Source of the DNA: Chara braunii
Taxonomy: Eukaryota; Streptophyta; Charophyceae; Charales; Characeae
Direction: 5' to 3'
Assembly: GCA_003427395.1 (NCBI GenBank)
Contig: BFEA01000014.1
Span: 719,948 to 763,418 of the forward strand
Length of the DNA stretch: 43,471 nucleotides
The position numbers and the translations under genes were made by a program. The notes beneath the pieces were generated by a model that saw nothing but the letters and a program-made list of their open reading frames with translations, searched no databases and was not told where the DNA came from. Shown in pieces: positions 11,051 to 24,720 of the stretch (positions within the stretch are counted from its first letter, which is position 1; each line of letters opens with the position of its first letter).

Positions 11051-13150
11051 TAGAAATTTGGATTCAATGTAACAATTACTAAATTTGTTTGCTCTTCAAG
11101 CTTATACTAACTCCTTGACCATTGTATGTGAATTTCTCCTCTTTCTCCTTTGTTGACGATCTATCGTGAGCGCTGCTCATGTGGAGAGTTTTGTTACTGT
11201 GAGATTGGTCGATTGTTCAAAGACTCGTTCTGAGTGACACTGACATAAAATGTTGATCATCTTTGTTGGGGACTATTTTGATAACGACAATGCACATAGC
11301 TCTCTTTGCTCTGTTATTCGAGGCTCATTGTCACCGAAAACTCTGGATTTCACCTTGTCGGTTGTCTGACAGATGCTAATGCCTTATCGATAAGGGAAAG
11401 TAAATGGGAAAATAAATCATTATTCTTTCAACAAACCTTATGCATGTGATGACTGGGAAAATAGAAAATTATGTTGAGAAGGGTGACCTACTTACTCGTT
11501 AAAACCTTACTAGATGGAGACTGATAAAACATGTGCCTCGACATATACAAAAAAAATATGCAAACAGCGAATAGGGAGAGATCGCAAGCAGTATCATCCA
11601 TTAAGCCTATATAAACAGTGAAATTACCTACCCTATTGTGAGCCCGCTCTCTACCACTGTAATGCATATCATTCATGGAAAACTATTAAGGTTGGACAAA
11701 TTATCTCGTTCTTATTTTTACTCGTAGGACTATGCCTCGATCAGTCTTGGTTTGAGTGTTGGGTGATCTGCATGAACCAATCGTGACAAGAAAGTCGGAC
11801 AAGGATACGAATTGAGATTTTCAATTTCTATTAACTGAAAATTTCACAAATGTGTTCCTTGTGCAGATTGAGTTGAATCAGTAGCTCCACTGAAAATTGT
11901 ATCTAGACGAGAATGCAAAACTACTTGTTATTCATATAAGTAGTCATTATTTAAATTGCATCTCCTTCTACTGGCAAGCATCACTCTGTGAGGTGCGCAA
12001 ATAAGAAACTTTACTAGGTGTATCCTATGGAGTGCAACGGTGAGGGTTGTGTCCCACCGACACTCTGTGGAATCAGAAAATGCGAGTTGTTTTACAACGT
12101 ATGGACCTGTGTAGTATACAAACACAAGTGACGACCGACGAATTACTGCATAGTGTGAGAACAGTGAATAACCACATCAAAGCCCCTATTTATATGCTAA
12201 CAAATAACTTTATCCAGTGGTCTGAGAAAAGTCAGCCAAGTACTACCACTATAACAAGACTCTCGGTAAGTAGTGCTACTTTGTTATTAATTATTTTGAC
12301 AACTTTTCACCTTGTTCGCTTAAGAAAAGGCGAAACCTCGAATATGATATGATTTCGAGTGGTAACAAGTTCCTGCCGTTCTACACAGTAATCAACACAT
12401 GATCGGATCGTGATAAGTCGTGAGCCTATTGAAAACTTCAAGGTAGAGTAGTGTAATTACTGAACGTATTTTAATTTAATTCTCTTTTATTTTATTTTAC
12501 TTTACTTCGATCCCTCTGGTTCATACGCGAAAAATTCCTCTTAGGCACGAAAAGGTACCCTTGTAAGTTTAATTTAAAGAAAGGATCCCACATCGCCTAC
12601 GAATTAAAAACGTTAGATAACACGTTAAAAAACTCAACTGGTAATTTGCAATGAGCCTCTGATGGAAACAAAAATCTTATTAATGATATGACTCAACTAG
12701 AGTCTGTTAACTGTGTATTTTTAACAATAGATTGATGATGAGTGTCTTAAATATAAACCATCCACTGTAAGCCTTAACCTTGAGCTATTTGCAGTAAGTT
12801 TAGTCGTCGGTTACTAGTAACAGTCTCGATCACTCTTCAAGATCCCTGAACAAAGTATACCCTTATACACCCTCTCAGGTCTATTTGATTTAAGAGTAAT
12901 GGTAGGGAAAAAAATAAATAATGAGAGACAAAAATATCATAGTGGTGTCAATTGTTCTCTATCGTGACAGAGTGAAAGATTGGGAAAATAAAGTATCTGA
13001 TGAAGTAAAAAACTGCAAGAAAATGTTGAGAGATATTGCAGTCGGGATAGCGAAGAGTCGTCACAAGTTCATTACATTTAGGGGTTAGACGGACAGTTAT
13101 ATAACACAACCTCATCTCTTAAAACCGTGCAAAGAGCGAAAGAAGTCACC
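11051..13150. other. No gene seen
   Basis: Unique-looking, AT-rich sequence with only short frames. It lies upstream of the minus-strand LINE relic, where an endonuclease domain would be expected, but I could not recognise one. Confidence 0.45.
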
Positions 13151-13158
13151 CATGCTCA

Positions 13159-14115
13159 ATGAACACAGACCGAAGCAATACACTTTCATATCCTCATCAA
13201 GATTTTTTTTTGCTGCTTACATTCAACAGCATCACGAACAACGGACTTCAGACAAATGACCGTATGGCACGACGCACGCACACACAACCAAATTGTTGCA
13301 TGCCAGACAACCATATCCCAACCGCTTTGGAGCTTGACGCTGAAAAACCGTGCCTACCCTTACCACCTTTGGATCCCACCAATCTCTTCATACCACTACA
13401 TACCTACCACACCATACCCTCAGTTACACCAGAGAATTGCTCCCTCACCCACCCCCATATTGTGACCCACCATCTCCAGTACCCCAACCCCCTTCCCTCA
13501 AGCCCCCCAACTCTCCCCAAGGTTGACTCGCCTACGCTGGCAGCTCCCTACAAATTTCAGTTACTCCCAGTTCATGCCCCGAGTCAACTCATTGATGTGC
13601 CTTGCCCCAACATACTTACCTATCGAAACAACAACCCCCCTCCCACACCCATCGTGAAACTCACCCATCGTCTTCACATATCCAAGCCCCTCTTAGAGTT
13701 TATAACCCCCCTCTCCCTTCCTCCCCTCCTCACCTTCGAGTCCTTGTCCCCTCCTCCCCTCCCCTTCACCCCCTTCATCAACTCCCCCCCTCCCGCCCAT
13801 CCGCCTCCTCTCCTCCCCTCCCCCACTACCCCACTGTTTATACCATCCCCATCCTAAACACTCGCCTCATTGGCTCAAGTGCTTCCATCCTCCTTCCCCC
13901 CACTTCATCCACATCTTCCATACAGCGCTATTTCCTTCTCTACAGTGCCCAACAACCCCACGATTCTACCTCCATTCCCTGCAGATCGTCCATTTGGTCG
14001 CTGCATTGCAGTTGGAAACCACACTTCGTACATATCATGCTTTGTGACAATTGTAGCCTATCACTCACATCGGCAAACCAGGAGTGAGTACCAGCTTCAT
14101 CACTGCTCTATATAA
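13159..14115 (+). other. Cytosine-rich tract with long Pro/Ser/Leu frames, probably not coding
   Basis: Strong C and T bias keeps several overlapping frames open. The longest (13159-13857, 232 residues) is rich in Pro, Leu, Ser and Thr with PPPL-type runs and has no domain. Two other frames are open over the same bases, which argues that composition rather than selection removes stops. A secreted Pro-rich protein cannot be excluded, but there is no signal peptide at the N-terminus. Confidence 0.2.
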
Positions 14116-14319
14116 GCCCATGTCTTTCCTATAAGACCTCTTCAGTTCCTGGATTATGCCTATGATAGATGAGCTCTCCTCTTCAGAGAACCATCGACAC
14201 GAGGTATGGATACAACCCTCCCCCCTTACTAGTTTCACCTTATGCCTTTTCCTGCACTACATGACTGAACCCCGTCATCACCTCCCTTCTATTCTACCAC
14301 AATGTTTATCCCTCTGTTT

Positions 14320-15559
<1,240 letters not shown>

Positions 15560-15560
<1 letters not shown>

Positions 15561-16500
15561 CCTGTCGTGCTGTCGAGCGCATCGACCCGGCACCGCACGT
15601 GGCAGCGCGGGCCCTCTCGGCCGCGTAACACAGGAGTTGGACCAACCTCGTCACGAACACATAAGTGGAGCTTCCTTAGGCCGCTCCGGCTGAGTGCGCC
15701 AACCATACCTCTCGCGAGCCCCTATGACAGGATAGGGCTTACGCGAGGCACAACTTACCTCCACCTTACGGGAGCTGTCACCTCCCTTCGGTGGGCGTAT
15801 CCCCGCCGAGCTATCATTCCACAGTACGAAAGCTACTCGGTTGCAATCACAGAGGTGGACCGGCCGAGGGCGTTTCTCGTTCGCTGTAGCATAGGGGGTA
15901 CACGCGGCTCGACATCGGTCGACTAGGACGCATCCCACACACCACGCGCACACCGCTCTAACAACCACAAGACAATAACACACGCGCATACACACGAAAC
16001 GACACAACACAAACAATGCAACAACGCTCCTAGCCCCTCGGTAGCCATCCCATAACTTTCCGCTGCAAGAATCGAATAGGCGTCGCGCGCGAGACTTAGT
16101 ATAAAACCGCGCGGACGCAGGGTTAACGCATATCGGCTCGCAATGCAAGCGTACGCAGACAGTCGCAACGATGGCGTACTATGTAGTACCCATACTCACT
16201 CGGTCCTCACTAATCGCGAGGATCGCGTTCGACACTCAAGTGTCGGCTGACACACGCTGCGAGGGTTAATCTCTCGACGCTGGACAACCGCCATGCGCGG
16301 TTGAAGATCACACACCCTCTTCTGCACCCTATGCAGAGCGGGTGGTACACAGGTCCATACCCGTGGTGGCAGTCGCTTCTTACTGCCCTGGAGGTAAGTC
16401 CTACTCCAAGCCTGGGCGAAAGTTAAGGGGTTTGACTTTGACGGCTGTCACGGACTACAACGTCTATCCATACAACTTTAAAAAGCAAGGGTAAAAAGAG
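15560..16500. other. GC-rich block with TATAAAA, possible LTR or unique region
   Basis: Composition changes sharply at about 15560. The block is rich in CG, has open minus-strand frames without recognisable protein (the longest spans 15651-16148), and carries TATAAAA at 16100-16106 followed by GC-rich sequence. I looked for matching LTR ends or a primer-binding site and could not demonstrate either. The TATA-like word could be chance. Confidence 0.3.
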
Positions 16501-17242
16501 AATCTGACAAAATCTGGATAACCCTTATGCACAAATATAGCAGGTCTCTCAAAAACTCAGGGTACTCGTAAATATATGAGGGTTAATTATGTAGGACGAT
16601 CACTTCTCACAGTCACAGTGGGGCTCCTCCCAATCATATATGTATTTTATCGCAGGCAATCACATCCAGAGTCCGAACCACAAACGCACCTGCAATCACA
16701 TCAAAGATTCAATCAAAAGTCCACACACTACACGGGGTCAACTTCAACCAATCCTTGCACTCATACCCCTCGCTTTAGCCATACAAGCCTCACTCGTGCA
16801 ACTCTTAAATGAATACTCAGTACTTTTGTTGGATGACCATTCAATAAAGTCCAGGTGAACATACAACGAAACAGTTCAATCACAAGGCTAAAACCTTTAG
16901 GTTGATTGACAGGAGTGAATTGGAGTTGAATCGTAAACCGATGAATCGACAACCGACTTGTTATCAGTGACAACAAAAGATGATCCTCGTAGGACTAGGC
17001 TGAAACTAGTCCAAGTCTTGAATCGAAAGTCCAAGAAAAAGTCTGTACCATAAGACATGTCAATGCCCAAGCTGAATCATCAGCATATGGGTGATGAACC
17101 TCCATAGCACATTCTCACTCAAGCTATCTGCCAACTAAGTCTAAGCCTACCTCTAAGCCAATGCCCAAAGCAAAGGTAGACTAATGGCAGAATCTCCCCT
17201 ATTCGGGGTAGATCGCCAAAATCACCACCTGTCAAAATATAA

Positions 17243-17610
17243 TCTAACTCCTCTAAACCAAGAAAATTTCGGCAGCGCTTCCCGTAGGAAAAGTGTCTTT
17301 TCAAAATTTATATCAGCCCGAATATGAAACCAGAAATAACCTTCGAGTTTCCAAAGTTCAATTTTGTCTAACTCCCTGAATTAGCAAAAATTTCGGCAGC
17401 ACTCCCTTTAGAAAAACAGACTTTCCAGATTTTTACTAAGCCATGTATAAACTTTAGACAAGTTGAACTTTGAAAAGCCAAAATTTGACTAACACCTTGG
17501 ATTTGTAGAAATTTCGACAGCGCTTTCCGTAGAGAAAGTAGCTTACCAAAATTTATACAAGGCCAAGTATAACAAAAAATCCTAGAAAATGTGAGAAATG
17601 ACCTAAGTAG
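17243..17610. repeat. Three imperfect tandem copies of a 120-base repeat
   Basis: Copies start at about 17243, 17367 and 17487. Each has TCTAACTCCT (or a variant), then AAATTTCGGCAGCGCTT with a few changes, then CCGTAGRAAAAGT, then CAAAATTTATA and AAGCC. Diverged, so old. No ORF runs through them. Confidence 0.75.
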
Positions 17611-17851
17611 AAAAAATTGCTGCAGAAAATACAGGAATGGAAACTAACTCCTATGACTCTAGCACGTGGCGAGTGACTAAAGCAACTACCTATCAAACTG
17701 AAATTCAGATTAAGTAGCAGCCTCACTCAGTCACATGCAGGTCAAACCACAAAAGTAAATACTCTCACCATCCCAAGGTATACCTGAACAAAGAATAGTT
17801 CATGATACCTCAATGACTTAACCTTTTATACCCAGCTTACATAAGGCATAG

Positions 17852-18782
17852 GCCAGGCCGTCTGAACTTACAGAGTGTACCCAACTTAGCCAGGCCCAAA
17901 GTCAGAATACCTAAACTTATAGAGCGTTCTGACTTGGCCAAGTATACACAAACAGAGGGCATAACTACTTTTCTCTTCTTTGGGCACGTGACTAGACCAC
18001 TCTAGTCGCCCTGAACTGTTTAAGATATCTCAGTTATATATACCTGTCTTCCCTTTTGTCTTCTAAGGCTGCATACGACTGAACTAACTTAAGTTCAGCC
18101 TGCCCCAACTAACCACTAATTTTATTCTTAGTTATACTCTCTTCAAGTTGTGATAGGCTATAATCAGACCACCTAAACTTATAGAACAGTCTGATTAACT
18201 CATTCTTAAATAGAATAATAGTAAAGTATAGCAAAGTTATAACCATTGGGTTCCAACATATGCGAGGCATTGGGCCAGACTACCTAAACTTATAGAGCGG
18301 TCTGATCCTCTGCTAGGTTGGTTTCTCTGTGATTCAGTCTGTGCGAGGCAGTAGGCCAGGCTACCTACACTTATAGAGCGGCCTGTCTCCTGCTAGGATT
18401 ATCCCCTCAGAACAAAACAGGAGAAGGGCTGAACCACCTAAACTTATAGAGCGGTTCAGGCCTCCTCGTTCAGAACCAACGAAATTGACAGAAGTCCCAC
18501 ATAAACAAGGCGGTACAGGGTACCTAAACTTATAGAGCGCCCTGAGCCCCTGAAAGTCAAGCACAATCAAACCCTCGCAAGTCAGAGCAGTCTGGATACC
18601 TAAACTTATAGAGCGTCCTGACCCTCCATGCAATTCACAGCACCGGGTCTCCCCAAACTTATGGGGACTTCCCAGCCTCCAGAGCATTCAGGCTACCTAA
18701 ACTTATAGAGCGGCTTGATGCTCCATGCAACCCAAAATAACCAAAGCGTTGGGCTTCCCTAAACTTATGGGGACACCCCAGC
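17852..18782. repeat. Cluster of eleven hairpins, conserved loop AAACTTAT, covarying stems
   Basis: The consensus TACCTAAACTTATAGAGCG is flanked on both sides by short arms that pair with each other and differ between copies. Loop starts: 17864 (degenerate GAACTTAC), 17913, 18175, 18286, 18367, 18440, 18526, 18602, 18655, 18699 and 18761. Outer stems include AAGTCAGAA/TTCTGACTT, TAATCAGAC/GTCTGATTA, CAGGC/GCCTG, CTGAAC/GTTCAG, CAGGG/CCCTG and CAGGC/GCTTG (one G-T pair). At 18655 and 18761 the inner bases are replaced by CCCC/GGGG and CCCT/GGGG around the same 8-base loop. Copies are 45-105 bases apart from 18270 onward. No protein frame explains them. Confidence 0.85.
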
Positions 18783-18829
18783 CTCAATGACCCAGTCAAC
18801 CATCATGCAAACCAATCCTCCATCCTTCC

Positions 18830-21800
18830 TTTCCCAGATACAGTTTCCTTTTAGCAATCTGATTTCATGCAATCAAGAAAACTTAAACTGAGTTGCACAC
18901 ACATTCCTTTATTTGATCTGATTCAGTGTCCTGAAAAGTCAAACGAAAGTCAAAGTAAGGCTGCATACCATATACTCAGTCAGAGATGCAATGGGTAATA
19001 CAGATAGGGGTTATAACTGGGTTTACAGAAGGGGTCAGGGAATTACCACTCAGTTCCCTGCCTCCAAGACTCCTCCTGAGTCCCAGGAGAGTTCCCGCAA
19101 TCGGTGGGGCGAACCTCCCACAAAGGCCTTGGCGCGGATTACGGGTTGCAATCCCGCCTGCGCCTTCCTCTCAGATTAGGACTAGACTTAGAATAAGAAG
19201 GGAAGACTAGGAAAGTTGAGTCTCTCAGGTACAAGAAGGGTGCTCTCAGACTCGCAGGAGAGGGCCTTGATATCTCTTGTCGCCTGAGGGCCCCACAATG
19301 GCAACCAACTGACAGCTTGGTGAACGAAATCAAACTGCCGAAATCAACCCCCTGACGGCCTCCTAAATCGCAGCACTAACCCCTTACTCATCCCGCCTGA
19401 CCACCTCCCCAAGCCTCAACACCTCTTCTCCACCCTCCCGTGGCCGCATAGCAGCCTGAATCAGTCCACCCGTGGCATGCAACATCAGTCCGCACGCAGC
19501 AGCAGTGCACAGCGGCGGTCAGTAGCAATGGCAACAGCCAACAACAACCACGGTCCGCACACAGTCCGCAAACGTATCAGTAGTCAACTGCAGTCGCTTG
19601 CCACAGCCTGCAGCGTCCCACAGTACGGGGCATCCAGCAGCAACCATTCACAACCAACAGGCTTCGTAACAGTTCGCAGCAATCACTAACAGGCAGTAGT
19701 AGCAGTTTGCATGCAGTATGCAGCTGCCATCTGCGCACAGCCAACAACAGTCCGCAGTTGCTCGCAACGGTCAACAACACTACACAATGGCCTTGCTGCA
19801 GCAATGGATCCCGCGTCCTACTATCTGAAACGAAACTGAGCCTACCGCGAAAGCTCAGACATGCACAAACTCATAGGGGTCGCGAGCCAGACCCAAATCT
19901 ATGCCTGCAAAAACAGAATGAATCTACCCCTGATACATGACCACCTGCAGTACTATGGTAAGTGCCACCCACCCAGGCTCTCCTACTCTTCCGTCCTTCC
20001 CTCCTCTGTGCGCCGCCCCCTGACGAGTATGCATTCACACTTACCGTCTTCAGGGTGGACAGGGTCCAAATGAACCTTCCGCCTGAGCACGATTACATAC
20101 ACCGACACCCCACTAACCGCTCTCCCCAGCGCAACTTCTCTACTAACAATCTCATAACCTAACTACTAAACTCTAAACCCAACACTACCATTCGATCCGC
20201 CAGTCCTGAAAACCCCCACTTTGACTCCTTAATCGCCCGTTTTCATTGAGACGTGGGCGGGCTATACTCTTTCCTCTCCGCCTCTCCCGTCGCCCCGCCA
20301 TATCCCGACGCACCTACTCCTCTTCCTATCTTCCATCCTACTTATCTACTACCCGAACTAACAACAGTTTTGAAGTCGCCCGGCCCTAAAAAACTCAGTT
20401 TTGCATCTTATCCCACCCGAATCCGTCGAGAATCGAGCGGGATTCCGAACTTTTAACTCCCACTAACATCCCTCCCGCCATAGCCTCCTCGCACGTCTTT
20501 TTCTAACTAGCTCTGATTCTACTAACCCTCTACTAATTCTGACGCGAGATTCGGGGTCGCCCACCCCGAAAACCCCTACCTACACCTTCCCCCCCCCCGA
20601 TTCCCTCGACAGTCTCGTGAAAACTCGATTCCCCCCTTTCGCCATCCCCCGTTTCACCCCGCCATCTTCACCCACACACCCGAATGCACCTTGGCGCGGT
20701 TCACGTCCCGATTCATCCGCCTTCACTGCTGCACCGCGCCACACTGCCCGACCAGCCCCGCTGTTTGCTACTCGCTCCGCTATCCGCTTTGCCCCTCGGC
20801 CTGCTGACGGGGAAAAACACCACCCTCAGGCAGGCCCGAACGCCCTGCCTCGTCGTAACTCCCTGCCCTGAGCTCGAACTCGGCCCGTATTTCAACAGCC
20901 AACGGCCGTACTTACTGCTCTAAGCCCATGGTTCGGTAACCCGGACTCGGGGCCGGTGTCGGAACCTTAGCGGGGCCTATGAATAAAGGCAAGGGACAAA
21001 ACAGCGATATAAATTAAGACCGAACTCGAAAGTAGGAGGAATACCATCGAGAAAAAAAAAAAAATTAGGCCGCGCGCGGATCCCACTAGCGCTCCTCTGG
21101 CCCTGCAACGCGGACCCGTAATTGGGCTCCCCCAACAAAACAGAAGGGGGATAATCCCGCGGGACCCTCAACCGCTTCGCTTCTCGCCGCTCCATCGCTC
21201 CCACGCTGTCGTCCGCTGGCCTCAATCCCCATACCTCCACCATGTAATTCCGATATTGTAACCTATAGGGCTAAGCGCAAGCCTGAGACCAGCCCCCGCA
21301 GAGTACTATACAAGGCAGTGTGGCGCGGCGTTTTGGGCCGACAAACCGGCTGCGCGGCTCCCAGTGCCCGCGCCGGCTTGCTTATACCGTGTCGTAACTG
21401 CCCTGCGCGCCATCCTACAAAACTTCGCTCACCGCACGAAGTCGCGCCGTCATTGCAGATGTCGTCGTCGGGGTCGATCTCCGCACGCTCGCTCGACTCG
21501 GTCAAACGTAGCCATTCAAAGAAAATATCCCCTAGACCCTAGTTTTATCGAGAATAACCAAAAATAAAAACTTAAAGATAAAAATAAAAATAAACAGACC
21601 GGCGCCCGCGCCGGTTTCGTAATCAACATCAGGGGACGAATCACGCGCGGCTTAAACCTGCGCGCCCACACACTCTTTACTCTAGTCAGCCATCCAGTCA
21701 ACGTAATCACAAACATAGTCGCACCTAGCGCGGTATACTTAACTTTAAACCAAAACCACTTTCTGCCACTTGCATAAAACAGGGCGGATCCCCTTGTAAG

Positions 21801-21900
21801 GGTATTCCCGCCGACAGTGCCCCAATGTCTATCTCTTCTACTTATGTTTGTCATACTTCTCATTCTGCACGCTATGCCTGCGGTCTGCATGAGAGCCACT
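18830..21900. other. GC- and CA-rich stretch, no gene seen
   Basis: Composition is GC-rich, with CAGCAG/GCAACA-rich sequence at 19470-19800 and cytosine-rich sequence at 20100-20900. Open frames occur on both strands but overlap one another and contain no recognisable domain. A 13-base A run lies near 21052. Palindromic ACCGGCGCCCGCGCCGGT lies near 21600. Could be untranslated sequence of a large LTR element; I could not find its coding part. Confidence 0.4.
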
Positions 21901-23262
21901 GCTAGCTGCTCGTGCTCTTGTTGTGCCCTATTCGAGCATGCAACTTTTTGAAATTCTCGTGTCTGCCTTCGTCCTTGTCCTCGTTTCTCCCTCTAAATTA
22001 ACCATTTTCTGACTCAATCACCCCCCTCCGTAGGATCTTTCCCGATTTCTCACTTTGATTCTTCATTTGTTTCTAAACTTCCTTTTAAATGCACCTAGCA
22101 GTAAAATATATATTAGATACACGTTCTTATTACAACGTTTGATGTATTCTTGTACTTTTATTTGTCTTTATTCATAAGTTAGTTTCCCATTTCTTCACCT
22201 ATTCACTTTTACTTTCTCGTATCATTTTTCATTTCTTTCCTATCTATACTCGAGGTAGATTGATTTAGAGGAGATTATAGTTGAAAACGAATAGACATGT
22301 ACGAGAGGTGGATGTAGGTAACGATCGAGATCGGGTATTTGAGAGGGCTAAATGAAAATATCGAAAATGGCAGAAAAGAGGGTTTTGAAAAAAATCTGGT
22401 TAAAGTTGAAAGAGGGCAATCGGGAAGTCGAGGGTAATAGATGGAGGAGTAGTGATTAAGTTTTTGTCGTCTTCCTATTGCAGCGTAGAGTTGTTTCTTC
22501 TTTTCACAGATTTGCTCTGTTCCTTTTTTTTAATACCAACTTGTTGATAGCCATCCACTTTTTTCTTATGATCAAGAGATCATGAAAGGCATGTGAAGGG
22601 AGTCACTTGTAACCAGACACAATGCCTTGGTTCTTACACCCAAGATACTGCACAAGTAAATTTTTTTTAACATTTTTTTCCTTTTCTCTTCCGCTCTTCC
22701 TCTCCTCCATGACCCCACTTGTCATTCTCTATCCTTTTCGTGGTGTCCTTGTTCCTCGAACTAGCGGCGTCACACTTACACCTAACTGTTCATAGAATCA
22801 GCGGCTAAGTCGTTTTCAACTTCTTCTTTCTCTTGCTTTCTCTTCTCACACTTTGTCTTTCTTTGTTCTCACCTCGAGTCTCCTCTTTTTCCTGCCATGT
22901 CCTCTTTGTACTAGTGCTAGTTTCATGCTCATAAAAATACGGGAAAAAAAGAAAGAAAACACGTTTTTTGTTGTATTCTAGGATGTATTTTTTCATGTTC
23001 TAGGCAAGGTTCAATGAAAAATGATTAAACGGAGTTTGTGCCAAGGATAAGAAAATTTGTTTGGGCTTGTAATGAAGGGTTGAAAGAGGTATTGACTCTC
23101 CTTCACGAACAAAATTTGGAGGTCAGTAGTGTCAGGTCTCGATATTGTATGAAATAAGCTACTATTATGGGTTTCATATGCAATTAGCAAGGATGTCGAC
23201 CTGATATAAAGAAGATCAATAAAATTGTTCAATGACCCACTTTTCAGAAACATCAGTGAAGT
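21901..23262. other. AT-rich stretch, no gene seen
   Basis: Composition returns to AT-rich. Pyrimidine-rich near 22660-22900. No frame reads as protein before the Ty3-type remnant begins at about 23263. Confidence 0.45.
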
Positions 23263-23846
23263 ATGAAGTTTCCTTGGGAGATGTGGATTATGGCGCATCT
23301 TTATAAAGGGTTTCGCAACCAAGACAGAACACCTCATAAAATTGGACCAGATATGAAAGGATCAGGGATGGGACTGAGAGACTATCATCAAAGAGTTGTA
23401 CAGGATGTGAAAAAAAAAATCGAGGAAGGAGGATTAGTACTGTATGTCTCAAATTTTGACTCTATTATGAAAAATTCATAAAAATAAAAATTGACACAGG
23501 AGCGACTGCATCTGGAGGGATCATGATTCAGGGTAATAGGAGTGAAAAAGAAAAACATTTTAGGTTTCAAATTCGTACGCTGACTTTAACCGAAAGAAAT
23601 TACTCACAGTTTAAAAAGGAAGGGTTGATCGTGCTACGTTGTTTAAGGATCTTCATACATTATCTCGATGGAAGAAGATTCAGATTAAGAATTGATCACA
23701 CCACCCTCACGTATTCCTTTAAAAAAATCTCTCTATATGATTCCACAATAGCAAGGCAACTTGCTTGCATTTGGATGTTCGATTTTCAGCTTGAACGCAT
23801 CCCTGGGGACAAGAAGATAGCAGACGACTTGAGTAGGATTGAATGA
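23263..23846 (+). pseudogene. Ty3-type pol fragment: RT C-terminus and RNase H, copy 1
   Basis: The RT-RNase H linker (VVQDVKKKIEEGG.LVLYVSNFD) runs to about 23478. After a frame change, RNase H follows: KIDTGATASGGIMIQ near 23490, ERNYSQFKKEGL near 23600, YLDGRRFRLRIDHTTLTY near 23660-23710, and RIPGDKKIADDLSR near 23795, ending in TGA at 23844. These match the RNase H-like domain of Ty3/gypsy retrotransposons, which removes template RNA during reverse transcription. It needs at least one frameshift to read, so it is dead. The upstream RT core is not visible. A second diverged copy follows directly. Confidence 0.85.
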
Positions 23847-23915
23847 GACAAGTTTAGAGGAAGGGAAGAGAAATCGTCATCCGTAGATGCATTTATAGAC
23901 GAAGTGACAATATGC

Positions 23916-24720
23916 GGAAGGAGGATTAATATTGTGTCCCAAATTTGACAGTATTATGGAAAAAAATTCATAATAATAAAAATTGACGCATGGTCGACTG
24001 CATTTGAAGGAGTCATGATTCAGGATGATAGCAATGAAAAACAAAGACAATTGAGGTTTCAAAGTCGTATACTGAATTTGACCGAAATTAATTACTCATA
24101 ATTTAAAAAGGAAGGGTGGACTATGCTTCATTGTTTAAGGATCTTTATACCTTTGTAGCACACTGAACATGTTCAGAACTTTTTCGAATGTTCGAACATG
24201 TTCGGGTGTTCAGCCGAACGCCTCCCGAACATGTTCGACCGAACATATTAAAAAAAAGAAAAGAAAACATAGGGTTTTGATTTTTAACTCGAGTCTGGTT
24301 ATGAATTTGAGTATACGTCTAATGCATAAGTTCTTTGTATTTATCATTTTACATAACATATATATTTTTTCAGATTATTCTAAGAAGTTTTTTTTTCTTT
24401 TTTTTTTTATGTTTGCGCTCGGAGAGTTTTGGCGCTCGTTCGCGATCGGTCCCGAACGTTCGGGTTCGGTGACCGAACCCGAACACGATGCTACACAACT
24501 TTATACATTATCTCTTTGGAAGGAGATTCATATTAAGAATTGATCACACCACCCTCACGTATTCCTTGAAGAATTTCTCGCTATCTGAGTCCAGAATAAC
24601 AAGGTAACTTGCTTACATTTGGATACTTTATTTTCAACGTGATGGCATCCCTGGAGACAAAAAGACAGCAAACAACTTGAGTAGGATTGAATGGGATAAG
24701 TCTTGAGGGAGGGAAAATAA
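23916..24720 (+). pseudogene. Ty3-type RNase H, tandem copy 2, interrupted by a hAT-like element
   Basis: From GGAAGGAGGATTA at about 23918 the sequence repeats copy 1 (from 23424) with a period of about 492 bases. The peptide reads KIDAWSTAFEGVMIQ, LTEINYS (stop) FKKEGW, then is cut at 24150 by the element at 24151-24498, and resumes after the target duplication with HYLFGRRFILRIDHTTLTY and GIPGDKKTANNLSRIEWDKS, TGA. Two in-frame TAA stops fall where copy 1 has CAG and CAA (Gln). The tandem duplication is older than the element that interrupts it. Confidence 0.85.
24151..24498. mobile_element. hAT-like non-autonomous element, 348 bases, with exact 8-base TSD
   Basis: Flanked by CTTTATAC at 24143-24150 and at 24499-24506, an exact 8-base target duplication. 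Removing the element and one duplicate restores the RNase H frame. Ends are CTTTGTAGCA and, reversed, TTGTGTAGCA. Subterminal sequence is rich in GAACATGTTCG and GAACGTTCGG words. No ORF. An 8-base duplication with short imperfect TIRs is the hAT signature. Two relatives with 8-base duplications lie at 32915-36113 and 37986-38319. Confidence 0.92.

Noticed and set aside
13159-13857. 232-residue Pro-rich protein gene
   Set aside because: Three frames are open at once over cytosine-rich sequence, no domain and no signal peptide. Listed as a tract, not a gene.
15651-16148. 165-residue minus-strand protein, Cys and Val rich
   Set aside because: GC-rich block with overlapping open frames; sequence is not protein-like and no motif is present.
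17852-18782. tRNA or tRNA-like genes
   Set aside because: The hairpins are single stem-loops without a cloverleaf, A-box or B-box.
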